This document shows positions 35,603-43,176 of a stretch of DNA of 61,266 bases, in pieces (the first letter of the stretch is position 1; each line of letters starts with the position of its first letter). The stretch is taken from assembly GCA_026415715.1 (NCBI GenBank), contig JAOAGO010000015.1, forward strand, positions 1 through 61,266, read 5' to 3'. This stretch comes from Chitinophagaceae bacterium. GTDB taxonomy: Bacteria > Bacteroidota > Bacteroidia > Chitinophagales > Chitinophagaceae. The notes below the pieces were generated by a model, which saw only the letters and a program-made list of their open reading frames with translations, made no database searches and was not told the DNA's origin. A program made the position numbers and the translations under genes.

Positions 35603-35986
35603 GTGTCGGAAGAAAAACTACGGCTGGATAAATATCTCTGGGCTATCCGCCTGTTTAAATCCAGAACGCTGGCTGCCGAAGCCTGTGATGCCGGAAAAAT
35701 TAAATATGCAGGAAGTCCCTGTAAATCTTCCCGTATAGTTAAAATAGGCGATGAATATGAAATCAAAACCGAATCAAGGCGAATTCATATAAAAGTTACC
35801 GGATTGTTGCACAAAAGAGTTTGCTATGCTGAAGCCGTAAAATATTACCTGGATATTACTCCGGAAGATGTGCAACAGCAATACCGCTTTCTGGCCGCCA
35901 GTTTTTATACCGGCAAGCGACTCAGCAAAATCGGGCGGCCCACCAAAAAAGACCGCCGAAAATTAGACGATTTCCTGGGCTACTGA
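35603..35986 (+). CDS. hslR: S4-domain RNA-binding protein (Hsp15/HslR family)
   Basis: 127 residues from GTG at 35603. The S4 domain (LRLDKYLWAIRLFKSRTLAAEACDAGKI) is at the amino end and the basic tail GRPTKKDRRKLDDFL is typical of Hsp15. Hsp15 binds stalled 50S subunits carrying peptidyl-tRNA after heat stress. The stop codon overlaps a CRP/FNR-type site (35982-35997) that faces the downstream Hsp20 gene. Confidence 0.85.
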   Translation: MSEEKLRLDKYLWAIRLFKSRTLAAEACDAGKIKYAGSPCKSSRIVKIGDEYEIKTESRRIHIKVTGLLHKRVCYAEAVKYYLDITPEDVQQQYRFLAASFYTGKRLSKIGRPTKKDRRKLDDFLGY

Positions 35987-36048
35987 CTAAAATCAAATGC
36001 AGCGGAAATAAAAATCATTTATTTCAAAAAAAAGCACAGCTACCTTCG
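35982..36048 (+). promoter_or_regulatory. CRP/FNR-type site and -7 box for hsp20
   Basis: Palindrome ACTGACTAAAATCAAA at 35982-35997 (centre 35989.5) and -7 box TACCTTCG at 36041-36048 (centre 36044.5). The 55-bp offset equals that of the ccoS promoter and puts the site near -62, a class I activator position. Confidence 0.7.
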
Positions 36049-36087
36049 TCTGGTAACATTTATTTTAATCATTGACTCTTAAAACTA

Positions 36088-36540
36088 ATGGTTATGGAAA
36101 CAAAAGCTGTTGACAAACCCAGAACACTCTGGCCCGCTTTGTTTGACAGCGGATGGATTGAAAAATTTTTTAATACACCGCTGGATGAATTTTTTAATTT
36201 TGGAAAAGTCATTCAGGTTCCGGCTGTGAATGTTTGTGAAACCGAAAAAGATTATTTCATTACGGTGGCTGCACCCGGAATGGACAAAAAGGATTTTACA
36301 ATTGAGGCCGATGACGATTTGCTTACCATTAGCGCCCGGAAAGAAGAAAAAGAAGAAGTATCCGGCAGGTATAACCGGCGAGAGTATAATTACAGCAGCT
36401 GGAGCCGAAGTTTTACGTTGCCCGAAAATTGCAACGTGGAGCAAATCAGTGCTGTGTATGCTAACGGTGAGCTTAAAATCACGATCCCGAAAAAGGAGGT
36501 AAAAGCAAGCCCGAAAAGAAAAACCATCACCGTAAGCTAA
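36088..36540 (+). CDS. Small heat shock protein, Hsp20/alpha-crystallin family
   Basis: 150 residues (Met3 at 36094 is an alternative start). Alpha-crystallin domain from about residue 40: VPAVNVCETEKDYFITVAAPGMDKKDF, then SWSRSFTLPENCNVEQISAVYANGELKITIPK, with the A-x-x-x-n-G-v-L core (ANGEL) intact. It is an ATP-independent holdase. The promoter carries a CRP/FNR-type site, so expression may follow oxygen or nitrosative signals rather than heat only. Confidence 0.92.
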   Translation: MVMETKAVDKPRTLWPALFDSGWIEKFFNTPLDEFFNFGKVIQVPAVNVCETEKDYFITVAAPGMDKKDFTIEADDDLLTISARKEEKEEVSGRYNRREYNYSSWSRSFTLPENCNVEQISAVYANGELKITIPKKEVKASPKRKTITVS

Positions 36541-36552
36541 AGCATGTAGTAA

Positions 36553-36584
36553 TCCCCACCCTTTAGCAGAGGGTGGGGAATTTT
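36553..36584 (+). terminator. Terminator between the two hsp20-like genes
   Basis: TCCCCACCCT pairs with AGGGTGGGGA around TTAGCAG-type loop bases and is followed by ATTTTA. Strong stem; the second gene may depend on partial read-through. Confidence 0.75.
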
Positions 36585-36607
36585 AAACTTTGTTAAATAA
36601 AAAAACG

Positions 36608-37024
36608 ATGACAGCCATTTTGCTGGAACAAGAAAAATTTCCTTATTTCATTACGGACAACACAAAACAGAAATTCCCCAAACAAGGGTCTGAAACATGG
36701 CAAATAGTACCGGCCGTACGCGCCGAAGAATCTGCGAATGAATATCTGATATACATTATAGTTCCGGGCATGAAAAGAGAAAATTTCACCATAAAAATCA
36801 AAAAAAACAGGCTGATGGTTTCAGCAAGGAATAAAGAGCTGAAAAATTTTTTTTCCCGTTTTGCCGCTTCGCGAAATGTGATATGGAGAGAGACCTTTAT
36901 ACTCCCCGAAGATGCCGATATGTTGATGACTACTGCCGTATTCAGAAACGGCGCCCTGGAGATTCACATCCCAAAAGGAACAAATTGCGACTTTAGAGCA
37001 CCGCTGAAAATTTTTGTTTATTAA
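36608..37024 (+). CDS. Divergent second Hsp20-like protein
   Basis: 138 residues from ATG at 36608 (a TTG start 18 bp earlier is less likely). An alpha-crystallin domain is recognisable: VPAVRAEESANEYLIYIIVPGMKRENF, IWRETFILPEDADMLMTTAVFRNGALEIHIPKG. It is basic, and the C-terminal I-x-I oligomerisation motif is not evident, ending instead FRAPLKIFVY. It follows the first hsp20 by 67 bp across a terminator. The pair probably arose by duplication and divergence. Confidence 0.82.
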   Translation: MTAILLEQEKFPYFITDNTKQKFPKQGSETWQIVPAVRAEESANEYLIYIIVPGMKRENFTIKIKKNRLMVSARNKELKNFFSRFAASRNVIWRETFILPEDADMLMTTAVFRNGALEIHIPKGTNCDFRAPLKIFVY

Positions 37025-37040
37025 TTCCGATTGAAATGGG

Positions 37041-38096
37041 TTAATATAACAGGTTTTTTAATTTTTCGGCATTAAGGATTTGAATTTTGCCATCCACAAT
37101 TTCAATTAATTTTTCAGCCTTGAAATCGCTGAGCGTTCGAATGAGCGATTCCGTGGCTGTTCCAATATAACGGGCCAGATCTTCCCGGGTAATTTCCAGT
37201 TGTCCTGAATTTTCGCCATGATGAAACTTGGCAAGTATTTCTACCAATGCTTTTGCCACCCGTTTGCGCAACGAACTATAGGCCAGATTTAGCAGGCGCT
37301 CTTCTTTTTCTTTTATATTTTGTGTTATAATGCGGATAAACTTTGCGGCAATACTGATATCGCCGTAAATCATAGCCAGAAAATCATCTTTGGGAATCTG
37401 CAAAATTTCAGACTTCTCCAGTGCTACAGTGGTATCTTCATAATTTCTGTCTTCAATTAATGCGGTATAGCCTATAAAATCACCTTCTGCATAAAGATCG
37501 GTAATATACTCCTTGCCGTCTTCATGCATTTTTATACTTTTTACTTTTCCTTTCATAAGATAATAAAGGTATCTTGGCCTTTTTCCTTCATGATACAGGG
37601 TTTGTTTTTTTTCCAGGATAACCATTTCATATTGTTCAGATAAATGTTGAATCAACCCGGTATTGTTTACATCCCGGATAAACTGGCTTACGCCCTGGGG
37701 AGTGGGGGCGTATTTGTTTTCCAGCACGGCCGATTTTCTGAGGCGTACTTCAATGGCATTCAGCAATTCCACATCCTCAAAAGGTTTTGTTATGTAATCA
37801 TCAGCTCCCATATCCATGCCCTTTCTGAAATCGCTTCTTTCCGTTTTAGCGGTGAGAAATATGAAAGGAACATTCTGCGTAGCCTCATTTTTCCGGATAA
37901 GATGAAGCACACCGTATCCGTCAAGGTCAGGCATCATGATATCACACACTATAACGTCAGGGTTTTCCTTTAAGGCCATTTCCACTCCCTTTTTTCCGTT
38001 TTCGGCTACCAGTGTTTTGTATCCGGCCATTTCCAGAATTTCGGAGGTGTTCTCTCTGATATCCGGATTATCATCAATAACTAAAATTTTTTTCAT
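37041..38096 (-). CDS. Response regulator with REC, cyclic-nucleotide-fold and Crp-type HTH domains
   Basis: 351 residues in three parts. REC domain 1-118 (DDNP acidic pair, phospho-acceptor Asp in VIVCDIMMPDLDGYG, FLTAK Thr and Lys). cNMP-binding fold about 150-260 (YLYYLMKGKVKSIKMHEDGKE, YAEGDFIGYTALI). Crp-type HTH about 285-340 (EITREDLARYIGTATESLIRTL). The recognition helix TESLIR keeps the Glu and Arg that read the GA of TGA in CRP and FNR. There are no FNR-type N-terminal cysteines. It lies 50 bp after the histidine kinase gene, its likely partner, and is the best candidate to bind the five palindromic sites around it. Confidence 0.9.
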   Translation of the reverse strand: MKKILVIDDNPDIRENTSEILEMAGYKTLVAENGKKGVEMALKENPDVIVCDIMMPDLDGYGVLHLIRKNEATQNVPFIFLTAKTERSDFRKGMDMGADDYITKPFEDVELLNAIEVRLRKSAVLENKYAPTPQGVSQFIRDVNNTGLIQHLSEQYEMVILEKKQTLYHEGKRPRYLYYLMKGKVKSIKMHEDGKEYITDLYAEGDFIGYTALIEDRNYEDTTVALEKSEILQIPKDDFLAMIYGDISIAAKFIRIITQNIKEKEERLLNLAYSSLRKRVAKALVEILAKFHHGENSGQLEITREDLARYIGTATESLIRTLSDFKAEKLIEIVDGKIQILNAEKLKNLLY

Positions 38097-38146
38097 AAAA
38101 ACAGCATTAAGAAAAAGAACCTGAATATAAAATTACGGGTCATAGA

Positions 38147-39382
38147 TCAGTCATAACGCAACGGGAAGGTTAGCGTCACCCGGGTTCCCTTGTTAAGTTC
38201 GCTTTGCAAATCTAAAGAACCTTTCAGCAGGTCGGTATATCTTTTCACCAGATGTAACCCTAAGCCGGTTCCCTGAATATTAAGCGCATTACCGGCCCGG
38301 AAAAAACTGGTAAACAAATGCTGCTGATCGGCTTCAGATATCCCGATTCCCCGATCAGTAACACAAAGCCGGAAGTGATCTTCCGTCACTTCACTTTCCA
38401 GGTCAATAGGTTGATCTTCGGGTGAAAATTTGATGGCATTGGAAAGTAAATTAAATAAAATATTTTTCAGGAGTTTTTTGTCTGAAGTAATCTCGGGCGA
38501 ACCGGTATGGCTTCTTCTGATGAGTTGTCCTTTTTTCATTAATCCTTTCATTTCCTCTGTGATATCTTCAATAAATTCGGGCAATGAAAAGTGCTGCGGA
38601 CGCACTTCCACCTTTCCTTCGTCCAGTTTGCCCAGACTCAGAAAGTCTTCCAGTAAATCATTCAGATGTTTTACGGAATTTTTAATTTTTTCAATATGCC
38701 TTAATCTTTTCTCTTCATCGCCGGTGCTGTTATATCTTGCCAGCAATGAGGCGGAAGAAAGTACGGTGCTCAGGGGAGTCCGGAATTCGTGTGATGCCAT
38801 GGATACAAACCGGCTTTTGATTTCATTCAGTTCTTTTTCTTTTTTCAATGCCTGGCTCAATTCTTTTTGTGATTGTTCCAGCCGCTGTAAGGCCTCAGTC
38901 AAAATCATCGTTCTTTCCTGAACTTTTGCTTCCAGTTCGGCATTCAGTTTTTTGATTTCATTGCTTACTTTTTCCAGTTCTTTTTGCTGACGCAACATAT
39001 TTTCTTCAATTTCCTTGCGTTTGCTAATGTCAATGATAAATGCCGTAACAAAAAGCTCTCCGTTGTAATCATAATAACTCAGGCTAACTTCAATGGGAAT
39101 TTCGGTCCCGTCTTTTTTCAATCCGAACAGATCCCTGTTCCGGCCCATGGGGCGGTTGGCCGGATGACGAAAAAATTCTTCTGCCAGCCGGCTATGCGAA
39201 GACCTGAATCGGAAAGGAATCAATGTATCCAAAGGGCGATTTGTCAACTCTCCTTTTTTATAGCCGAATATTTTTTCGGCCGAGGGGTTGCTTAACAATA
39301 TCATTCCGCTGCGATTGATAATAAGAATACCTTCAGTAGTATTTTCAAATAATGAAGTAAGGTGTACATCTTGCGGAATCAT
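38147..39382 (-). CDS. PAS-domain sensor histidine kinase
   Basis: 411 residues. PAS domain about 8-120 (TTEGILIINRSGMILLSNPSAEKIFGYKKGEL), a coiled coil about 125-185 (rich in Glu, Lys, Leu), H box SHEFRTPLSTVLSSASLL, N box NILFNLLSNAIKFSPEDQ, and G boxes DRGIGIS and GTGLGLHLVKRY. No transmembrane segment, so it senses a cytoplasmic signal. No haem-specific residues can be proven; oxygen, NO or redox is suggested only by the neighbouring RIC and cbb3 genes. It lies 69 bp after the RIC gene. Confidence 0.93.
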   Translation of the reverse strand: MIPQDVHLTSLFENTTEGILIINRSGMILLSNPSAEKIFGYKKGELTNRPLDTLIPFRFRSSHSRLAEEFFRHPANRPMGRNRDLFGLKKDGTEIPIEVSLSYYDYNGELFVTAFIIDISKRKEIEENMLRQQKELEKVSNEIKKLNAELEAKVQERTMILTEALQRLEQSQKELSQALKKEKELNEIKSRFVSMASHEFRTPLSTVLSSASLLARYNSTGDEEKRLRHIEKIKNSVKHLNDLLEDFLSLGKLDEGKVEVRPQHFSLPEFIEDITEEMKGLMKKGQLIRRSHTGSPEITSDKKLLKNILFNLLSNAIKFSPEDQPIDLESEVTEDHFRLCVTDRGIGISEADQQHLFTSFFRAGNALNIQGTGLGLHLVKRYTDLLKGSLDLQSELNKGTRVTLTFPLRYD

Positions 39383-39451
39383 TCGGGATACTGAGGTAAT
39401 TGAAGTTTGTTCTATTATGAAGTTGCAAAATAAAAAATTTCCTGATAGATT

Positions 39452-40204
39452 TTATTTATTTGAAGCCAGCAATTCGTCTTCCATCGAAATCACTTTCGGA
39501 AGTAAAATTTTGTTTTCCATAAAAAAGTGTTGATTCAGGTCTTTGTCAAGCTCTGACAGCTTATAAAAAAACACTTTATGACTCAGGCAGGTTTGAGAGG
39601 GAGGGGTATATCGGTTGGTCAGGCCTCTTAAATTATCCAAAATGCCGAATACTTCACGGTGGGTTTGATGAATGATCTGCTTCAGGGGCTTACGTAACGT
39701 GCGGACCAAAAGTCCGGCATAGGAGTCTTTACTGTTGTATGCGTGGCTGATATTTCTCAGATACGGAAATATAATTTCTTCCTCTTCCACGATATGCGAA
39801 ATAAGAATTTTTTCCAGCTTGTGAAATAAATGTTTTAAATCGTTCATATAATGAAAACGACCAGGGTGTTCTTCATCAAATTGTTTCAAATTTTCACTTA
39901 CGACCGGTAAAGATTTTCTGAGATAATTGTGATGTATATTTATAATGTAGTCAGTCAGAAAATCCACACTCCATTCGCTGTAGTCCGGTTTTCGACAAAG
40001 GCTGTGTTCGCTGACAGCTTCTTCCAGTTCGTTTATTAAAGCGGTTTCATCTATACCTCTCATAGAACAAACAATATGCAACGGAAATCGTGCACCGCAG
40101 CAATATTCAATCTTGTATTTACTAAATACATCAGCCGTTCGATAATCATTATTCACAATATCATAAACCGTTTGATTTCTGTCTATTGTGGGGGTTAAGG
40201 ACAT
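39452..40204 (-). CDS. Iron-sulfur cluster repair di-iron protein (RIC/ScdA/YtfE family)
   Basis: About 250 residues (start MSLTPTIDRNQTV at 40204; an ATG two codons earlier at 40210 is possible). N-terminal ScdA_N domain with the double-cysteine motif IEYCCGARFPL; C-terminal hemerythrin-like domain with metal ligands in IINIHHNYL, LISHIVEEEEIIFPYL, IIHQTHREV and LNQHFFMENKILLP. RIC proteins repair iron-sulfur clusters damaged by NO or oxidative stress. It is first in a likely RIC-kinase-regulator operon preceded by a CRP/FNR-type site. Confidence 0.9.
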   Translation of the reverse strand: MSLTPTIDRNQTVYDIVNNDYRTADVFSKYKIEYCCGARFPLHIVCSMRGIDETALINELEEAVSEHSLCRKPDYSEWSVDFLTDYIINIHHNYLRKSLPVVSENLKQFDEEHPGRFHYMNDLKHLFHKLEKILISHIVEEEEIIFPYLRNISHAYNSKDSYAGLLVRTLRKPLKQIIHQTHREVFGILDNLRGLTNRYTPPSQTCLSHKVFFYKLSELDKDLNQHFFMENKILLPKVISMEDELLASNK

Positions 40205-40235
40205 AATCATTATGCTTTACTCTGTTTTCAAAGGG

Positions 40236-40280
40236 CCAAGGTAAAATCTTTCTTTTCCCTAAAAACTGATTTTTATCAGT
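40236..40280 (-). promoter_or_regulatory. CRP/FNR-type site and -7 box for the RIC operon
   Basis: Perfect palindrome ACTGATTTTTATCAGT (40265-40280, centre 40272.5). On the minus strand a -7-like box TACCTTGG lies at 40236-40243 (centre 40239.5). The 33-bp offset corresponds to a site near -41, a class II activator position, identical to the small RNA promoter at 49302. Confidence 0.7.
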
Positions 40281-40388
40281 TGGTTGAGTTCTTTTGGACG
40301 GTTCTCTTTCTTTTATTTCTGCCATCTTGTGAGCTAACGGGAGATAATATTATTTAAACTGTTTATCAGCAAGAAAAGTACCCGGGAA

Positions 40389-40456
40389 TGTGATTTTTAT
40401 CAATTCTCTGAATGAAATAAATCATGTCGGTTGCTACAGGATAAACAATATGTTTG
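40389..40456 (+). promoter_or_regulatory. CRP/FNR-type site and -7 box for ccoI
   Basis: TGTGATTTTTATCAAT (40389-40404, centre 40396.5) and the perfect -7 box TATGTTTG (40449-40456, centre 40452.5). Offset 56 bp, class I-like. The predicted transcript starts about 17 nt before the ccoI ATG. Confidence 0.72.
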
Positions 40457-40476
40457 TCTTTCATAATAAATAATTG

Positions 40477-42873
40477 ATGTCCGTTAAGGAAAATGCAGAT
40501 ATAAAACTCACCTGTTATCACTGCGGAGAACATTGTGCTGATGACAGAATTCAACACGGCAATAAAATTTTCTGTTGTCAGGGATGTAAGATGGTGTATC
40601 AGATACTGGAACAAAGTGATTTGTGCGAATATTATGATTTGAATAAAAACCCCGGTATAAACCGGCGCTTTACGGTGCGGGAAGATAAGTTTGCTTTTCT
40701 GGATGATGAAAAGATTATTGAAAAACTCATTCAGTTTCGAAACGATGAACAAACCCATGTGATGTTTTATTTGCCGCAGATGCATTGCAGCTCCTGCCTG
40801 TACCTTTTGGAAAATCTTCACAAAATTCATGAAGGGGTTATTTCCACTCAGGTAAATTTTCCCCGCAAGGAAATTGAAATTGTATTTCAAACCGGAAAAA
40901 CAACGCTTCGCAAAGTGGCCGAAACCCTGACAGGCCTGGGTTATGAGCCTTACATCAGCCTGAATGATTTGAATCCCAAACGGCCGTCCGTTACCCGAAA
41001 GCAAATATATCAGTTGGGTATAGCCGGTTTTTGTTTCGGTAATATCATGTTGTTGAGTTTTCCGGAATATCTTGGTATTGATGCTTCGGAAGAAACATTG
41101 TTGCGGGTTTTCCGATGGCTGAGCCTGGCGCTTTCGCTTCCTGTTGTTTTTTATTCGGCCATGCCGTATTACGAATCGGCTTTTAAAAGTATTCAAAAAA
41201 AATATATAAATATTGACGCCCCCATTGTACTCGCCATTGCACTTACCTTTATTCGAAGCGTGTATGAAGTGATAAGCGGCACAGGAAGCGGTTATTTTGA
41301 TTCGCTGACGGGCATTGTTTTTTTTCTTTTAATCGGCAGGATATTGCAGGATAAAACATATCGTAGCCTTTCGTTTGACAGAGATTATACTTCTTACTTT
41401 CCGATTGCGGTTACCGTTTTAAAAGAAAATAAACCGGTAGCCGTGTCCCTTCCCGACATTAAACCGGGCGACACATTGCTGATTCATAATGAAGAGCTGA
41501 TACCCGCAGACGGTATCTTATCCAAAGGAAAAGGATATATTGATTACAGCTTTGTAACCGGAGAATCACAGCCGGTTTTCAAAGAAGTGGGCGAAATGAT
41601 TTATGCGGGCGGAAAGCAAAAAGGAGGTAATATTGAAATCCTCGTTATCAAAGAAGTATCACAGAGCTATCTCACCCGCCTGTGGAACAGAGAAGAAATG
41701 AAAAACGAAAAACTGGACTTCCGCCGCTCCCGGGCAGAATTTCTGAATCGGTATTTTTCATCCATCGTTTTTGGCATAGCTGCTTTAACCGCTGCATACT
41801 GGGGCTGGCATGATGCCTCAAAAATCTGGCCTGCGATAACGGCCATATTCATTGTAGCCTGTCCCTGCGCACTGGCATTGGCTCATACATTTACCAACGG
41901 AAATGTGTTGCGAATTCTGAGCAGAAACCGTTTATATCTCAGAAATGCGCAGGTTCTGGAAGAAATATCCAAAATCACACACATTGTGTTTGATAAAACA
42001 GGCACATTAACTTCAACAGAAAATTATGATGTAGAATATTCGGGAAAATCCTTGTCAGACAAACAACTGGCCATGATCGTTTCACTGGCCGGCCAATCCG
42101 CACATCCGCTGAGTAAAGCCATAGCGGGAAAAATAAAAATCGGCAAAGCATTATCTGTACAGAGATTTCAGGAAATTCCAGGTAAGGGAATTCAGGGTAT
42201 GGTTGAGGGGGTGGAATTAAAAATGGGAAATGCAGCTTTTGTTAAGGCGCCGCAGATCCGCTATCCGGGAAGCGGAGTGCATGTGTGTATAGGAACGGAA
42301 TACAAGGGTTATTTCAGGGTGCGAAACCATTATCGGGATCGTCTTCCGGCTGTGATTCAAAACCTGAAAAAACAATTCCGGCTTTCTGTGGTATCCGGAG
42401 ATAATGAAAATGAAAAAGAAACATTACAGAAAATATTCGGAGAGGATACTCCTCTGTTGTTTCATCAAAAACCGGAAGATAAGCTGAATTACATTCATGC
42501 TTTGCGTCAGAAAGGTGAACATGTAATGATGCTGGGGGACGGGTTAAATGATGCGGGAGCACTCAAAGCCAGCCATGTTGGTATAGCTGTTACCGAAAAC
42601 AGCGGATATTTTACTCCGGCCAGTGATGCCATTCTTTTAGCCGATCGCATTCCTTTATTGCCCCGTTTTATTTGTATGGCACAGTGGAACAAAAAAGTGT
42701 TGTTTGCTGCATTTGCCTATTCTGTCATTTATAATGTGATTGGACTCACATTTGCGGTACAGGCTGCGCTTTCTCCCATGATAGCAGCCATATTAATGCC
42801 CTCCAGTTCCATCGGAATTGTATTGATTACTTATGGTGTGACCAACTTGCTGGCAAGGCGTTTAGAACTTTAA
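40477..42873 (+). CDS. ccoI: Copper-type P1B ATPase of the cbb3 cluster (CcoI/FixI)
   Basis: 798 residues from ATG at 40477. An N-terminal cysteine-rich metal-binding domain (CYHCGEHC, FCCQGCKMVYQIL) and an HMA domain with CSSC (MHCSSCLYLLENLH) precede the P-type ATPase core. Core motifs: TGES, the ion-channel motif CPCALALAHTF, the phosphorylation motif DKTGTLT, SAHPLS (HP motif) and GDGLNDAGAL. It moves copper for assembly of the CuB centre of cbb3 oxidase. It heads the cco cluster but is separated from ccoS by 105 bp and a second regulatory site. Confidence 0.94.
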   Translation: MSVKENADIKLTCYHCGEHCADDRIQHGNKIFCCQGCKMVYQILEQSDLCEYYDLNKNPGINRRFTVREDKFAFLDDEKIIEKLIQFRNDEQTHVMFYLPQMHCSSCLYLLENLHKIHEGVISTQVNFPRKEIEIVFQTGKTTLRKVAETLTGLGYEPYISLNDLNPKRPSVTRKQIYQLGIAGFCFGNIMLLSFPEYLGIDASEETLLRVFRWLSLALSLPVVFYSAMPYYESAFKSIQKKYINIDAPIVLAIALTFIRSVYEVISGTGSGYFDSLTGIVFFLLIGRILQDKTYRSLSFDRDYTSYFPIAVTVLKENKPVAVSLPDIKPGDTLLIHNEELIPADGILSKGKGYIDYSFVTGESQPVFKEVGEMIYAGGKQKGGNIEILVIKEVSQSYLTRLWNREEMKNEKLDFRRSRAEFLNRYFSSIVFGIAALTAAYWGWHDASKIWPAITAIFIVACPCALALAHTFTNGNVLRILSRNRLYLRNAQVLEEISKITHIVFDKTGTLTSTENYDVEYSGKSLSDKQLAMIVSLAGQSAHPLSKAIAGKIKIGKALSVQRFQEIPGKGIQGMVEGVELKMGNAAFVKAPQIRYPGSGVHVCIGTEYKGYFRVRNHYRDRLPAVIQNLKKQFRLSVVSGDNENEKETLQKIFGEDTPLLFHQKPEDKLNYIHALRQKGEHVMMLGDGLNDAGALKASHVGIAVTENSGYFTPASDAILLADRIPLLPRFICMAQWNKKVLFAAFAYSVIYNVIGLTFAVQAALSPMIAAILMPSSSIGIVLITYGVTNLLARRLEL

Positions 42874-42892
42874 AACTGCTTTTACAATACCT

Positions 42893-42959
42893 ATTGACAA
42901 AAATCATAAGCGTTGTTGAGTTGTATTATCTGCTGCCGGATGGGTCTTGAATACTTTTA
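42893..42959 (+). promoter_or_regulatory. CRP/FNR-type site and -7 box for ccoS-ccoNO
   Basis: ATTGACAAAAATCATA (42893-42908, centre 42900.5) and -7-like box TACTTTTA (42952-42959, centre 42955.5), offset 55 bp. The predicted start is about 16 nt before the ccoS ATG. Confidence 0.7.
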
Positions 42960-42978
42960 CAACCGTTAAAATCATGAG

Positions 42979-43176
42979 ATGAGTGTCATTATCATTTTGC
43001 TGGCCATCAGTATTTCTATTGCACTGATTTTCCTGGGCGCTTTTCTGTGGAGCGTAAGAACAGGCCAGCTGGATGATGACATTTCTCCCGCATCCAGAAT
43101 ACTGTTTGACGATAAGCCCAAAAACCTTACCGGCAATTCATCGAAACTTCCAAAAACCAAAGGATATGCAAGTTGA
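42979..43176 (+). CDS. ccoS: cbb3 oxidase assembly protein CcoS
   Basis: 65 residues: one membrane helix (VIIILLAISISIALIFLGAFLW) followed by SVRTGQLDDDISPASRILFDD, the conserved CcoS pattern. It is required to insert haem and copper into CcoN. The end overlaps the ccoNO start by 11 bp. Confidence 0.92.
   Translation: MSVIIILLAISISIALIFLGAFLWSVRTGQLDDDISPASRILFDDKPKNLTGNSSKLPKTKGYAS

Noticed and set aside
40366-41196. Minus-strand 276-codon frame opposite ccoI
   Set aside because: It is the complement of a strongly conserved ATPase region and has a composition typical of shadow frames.
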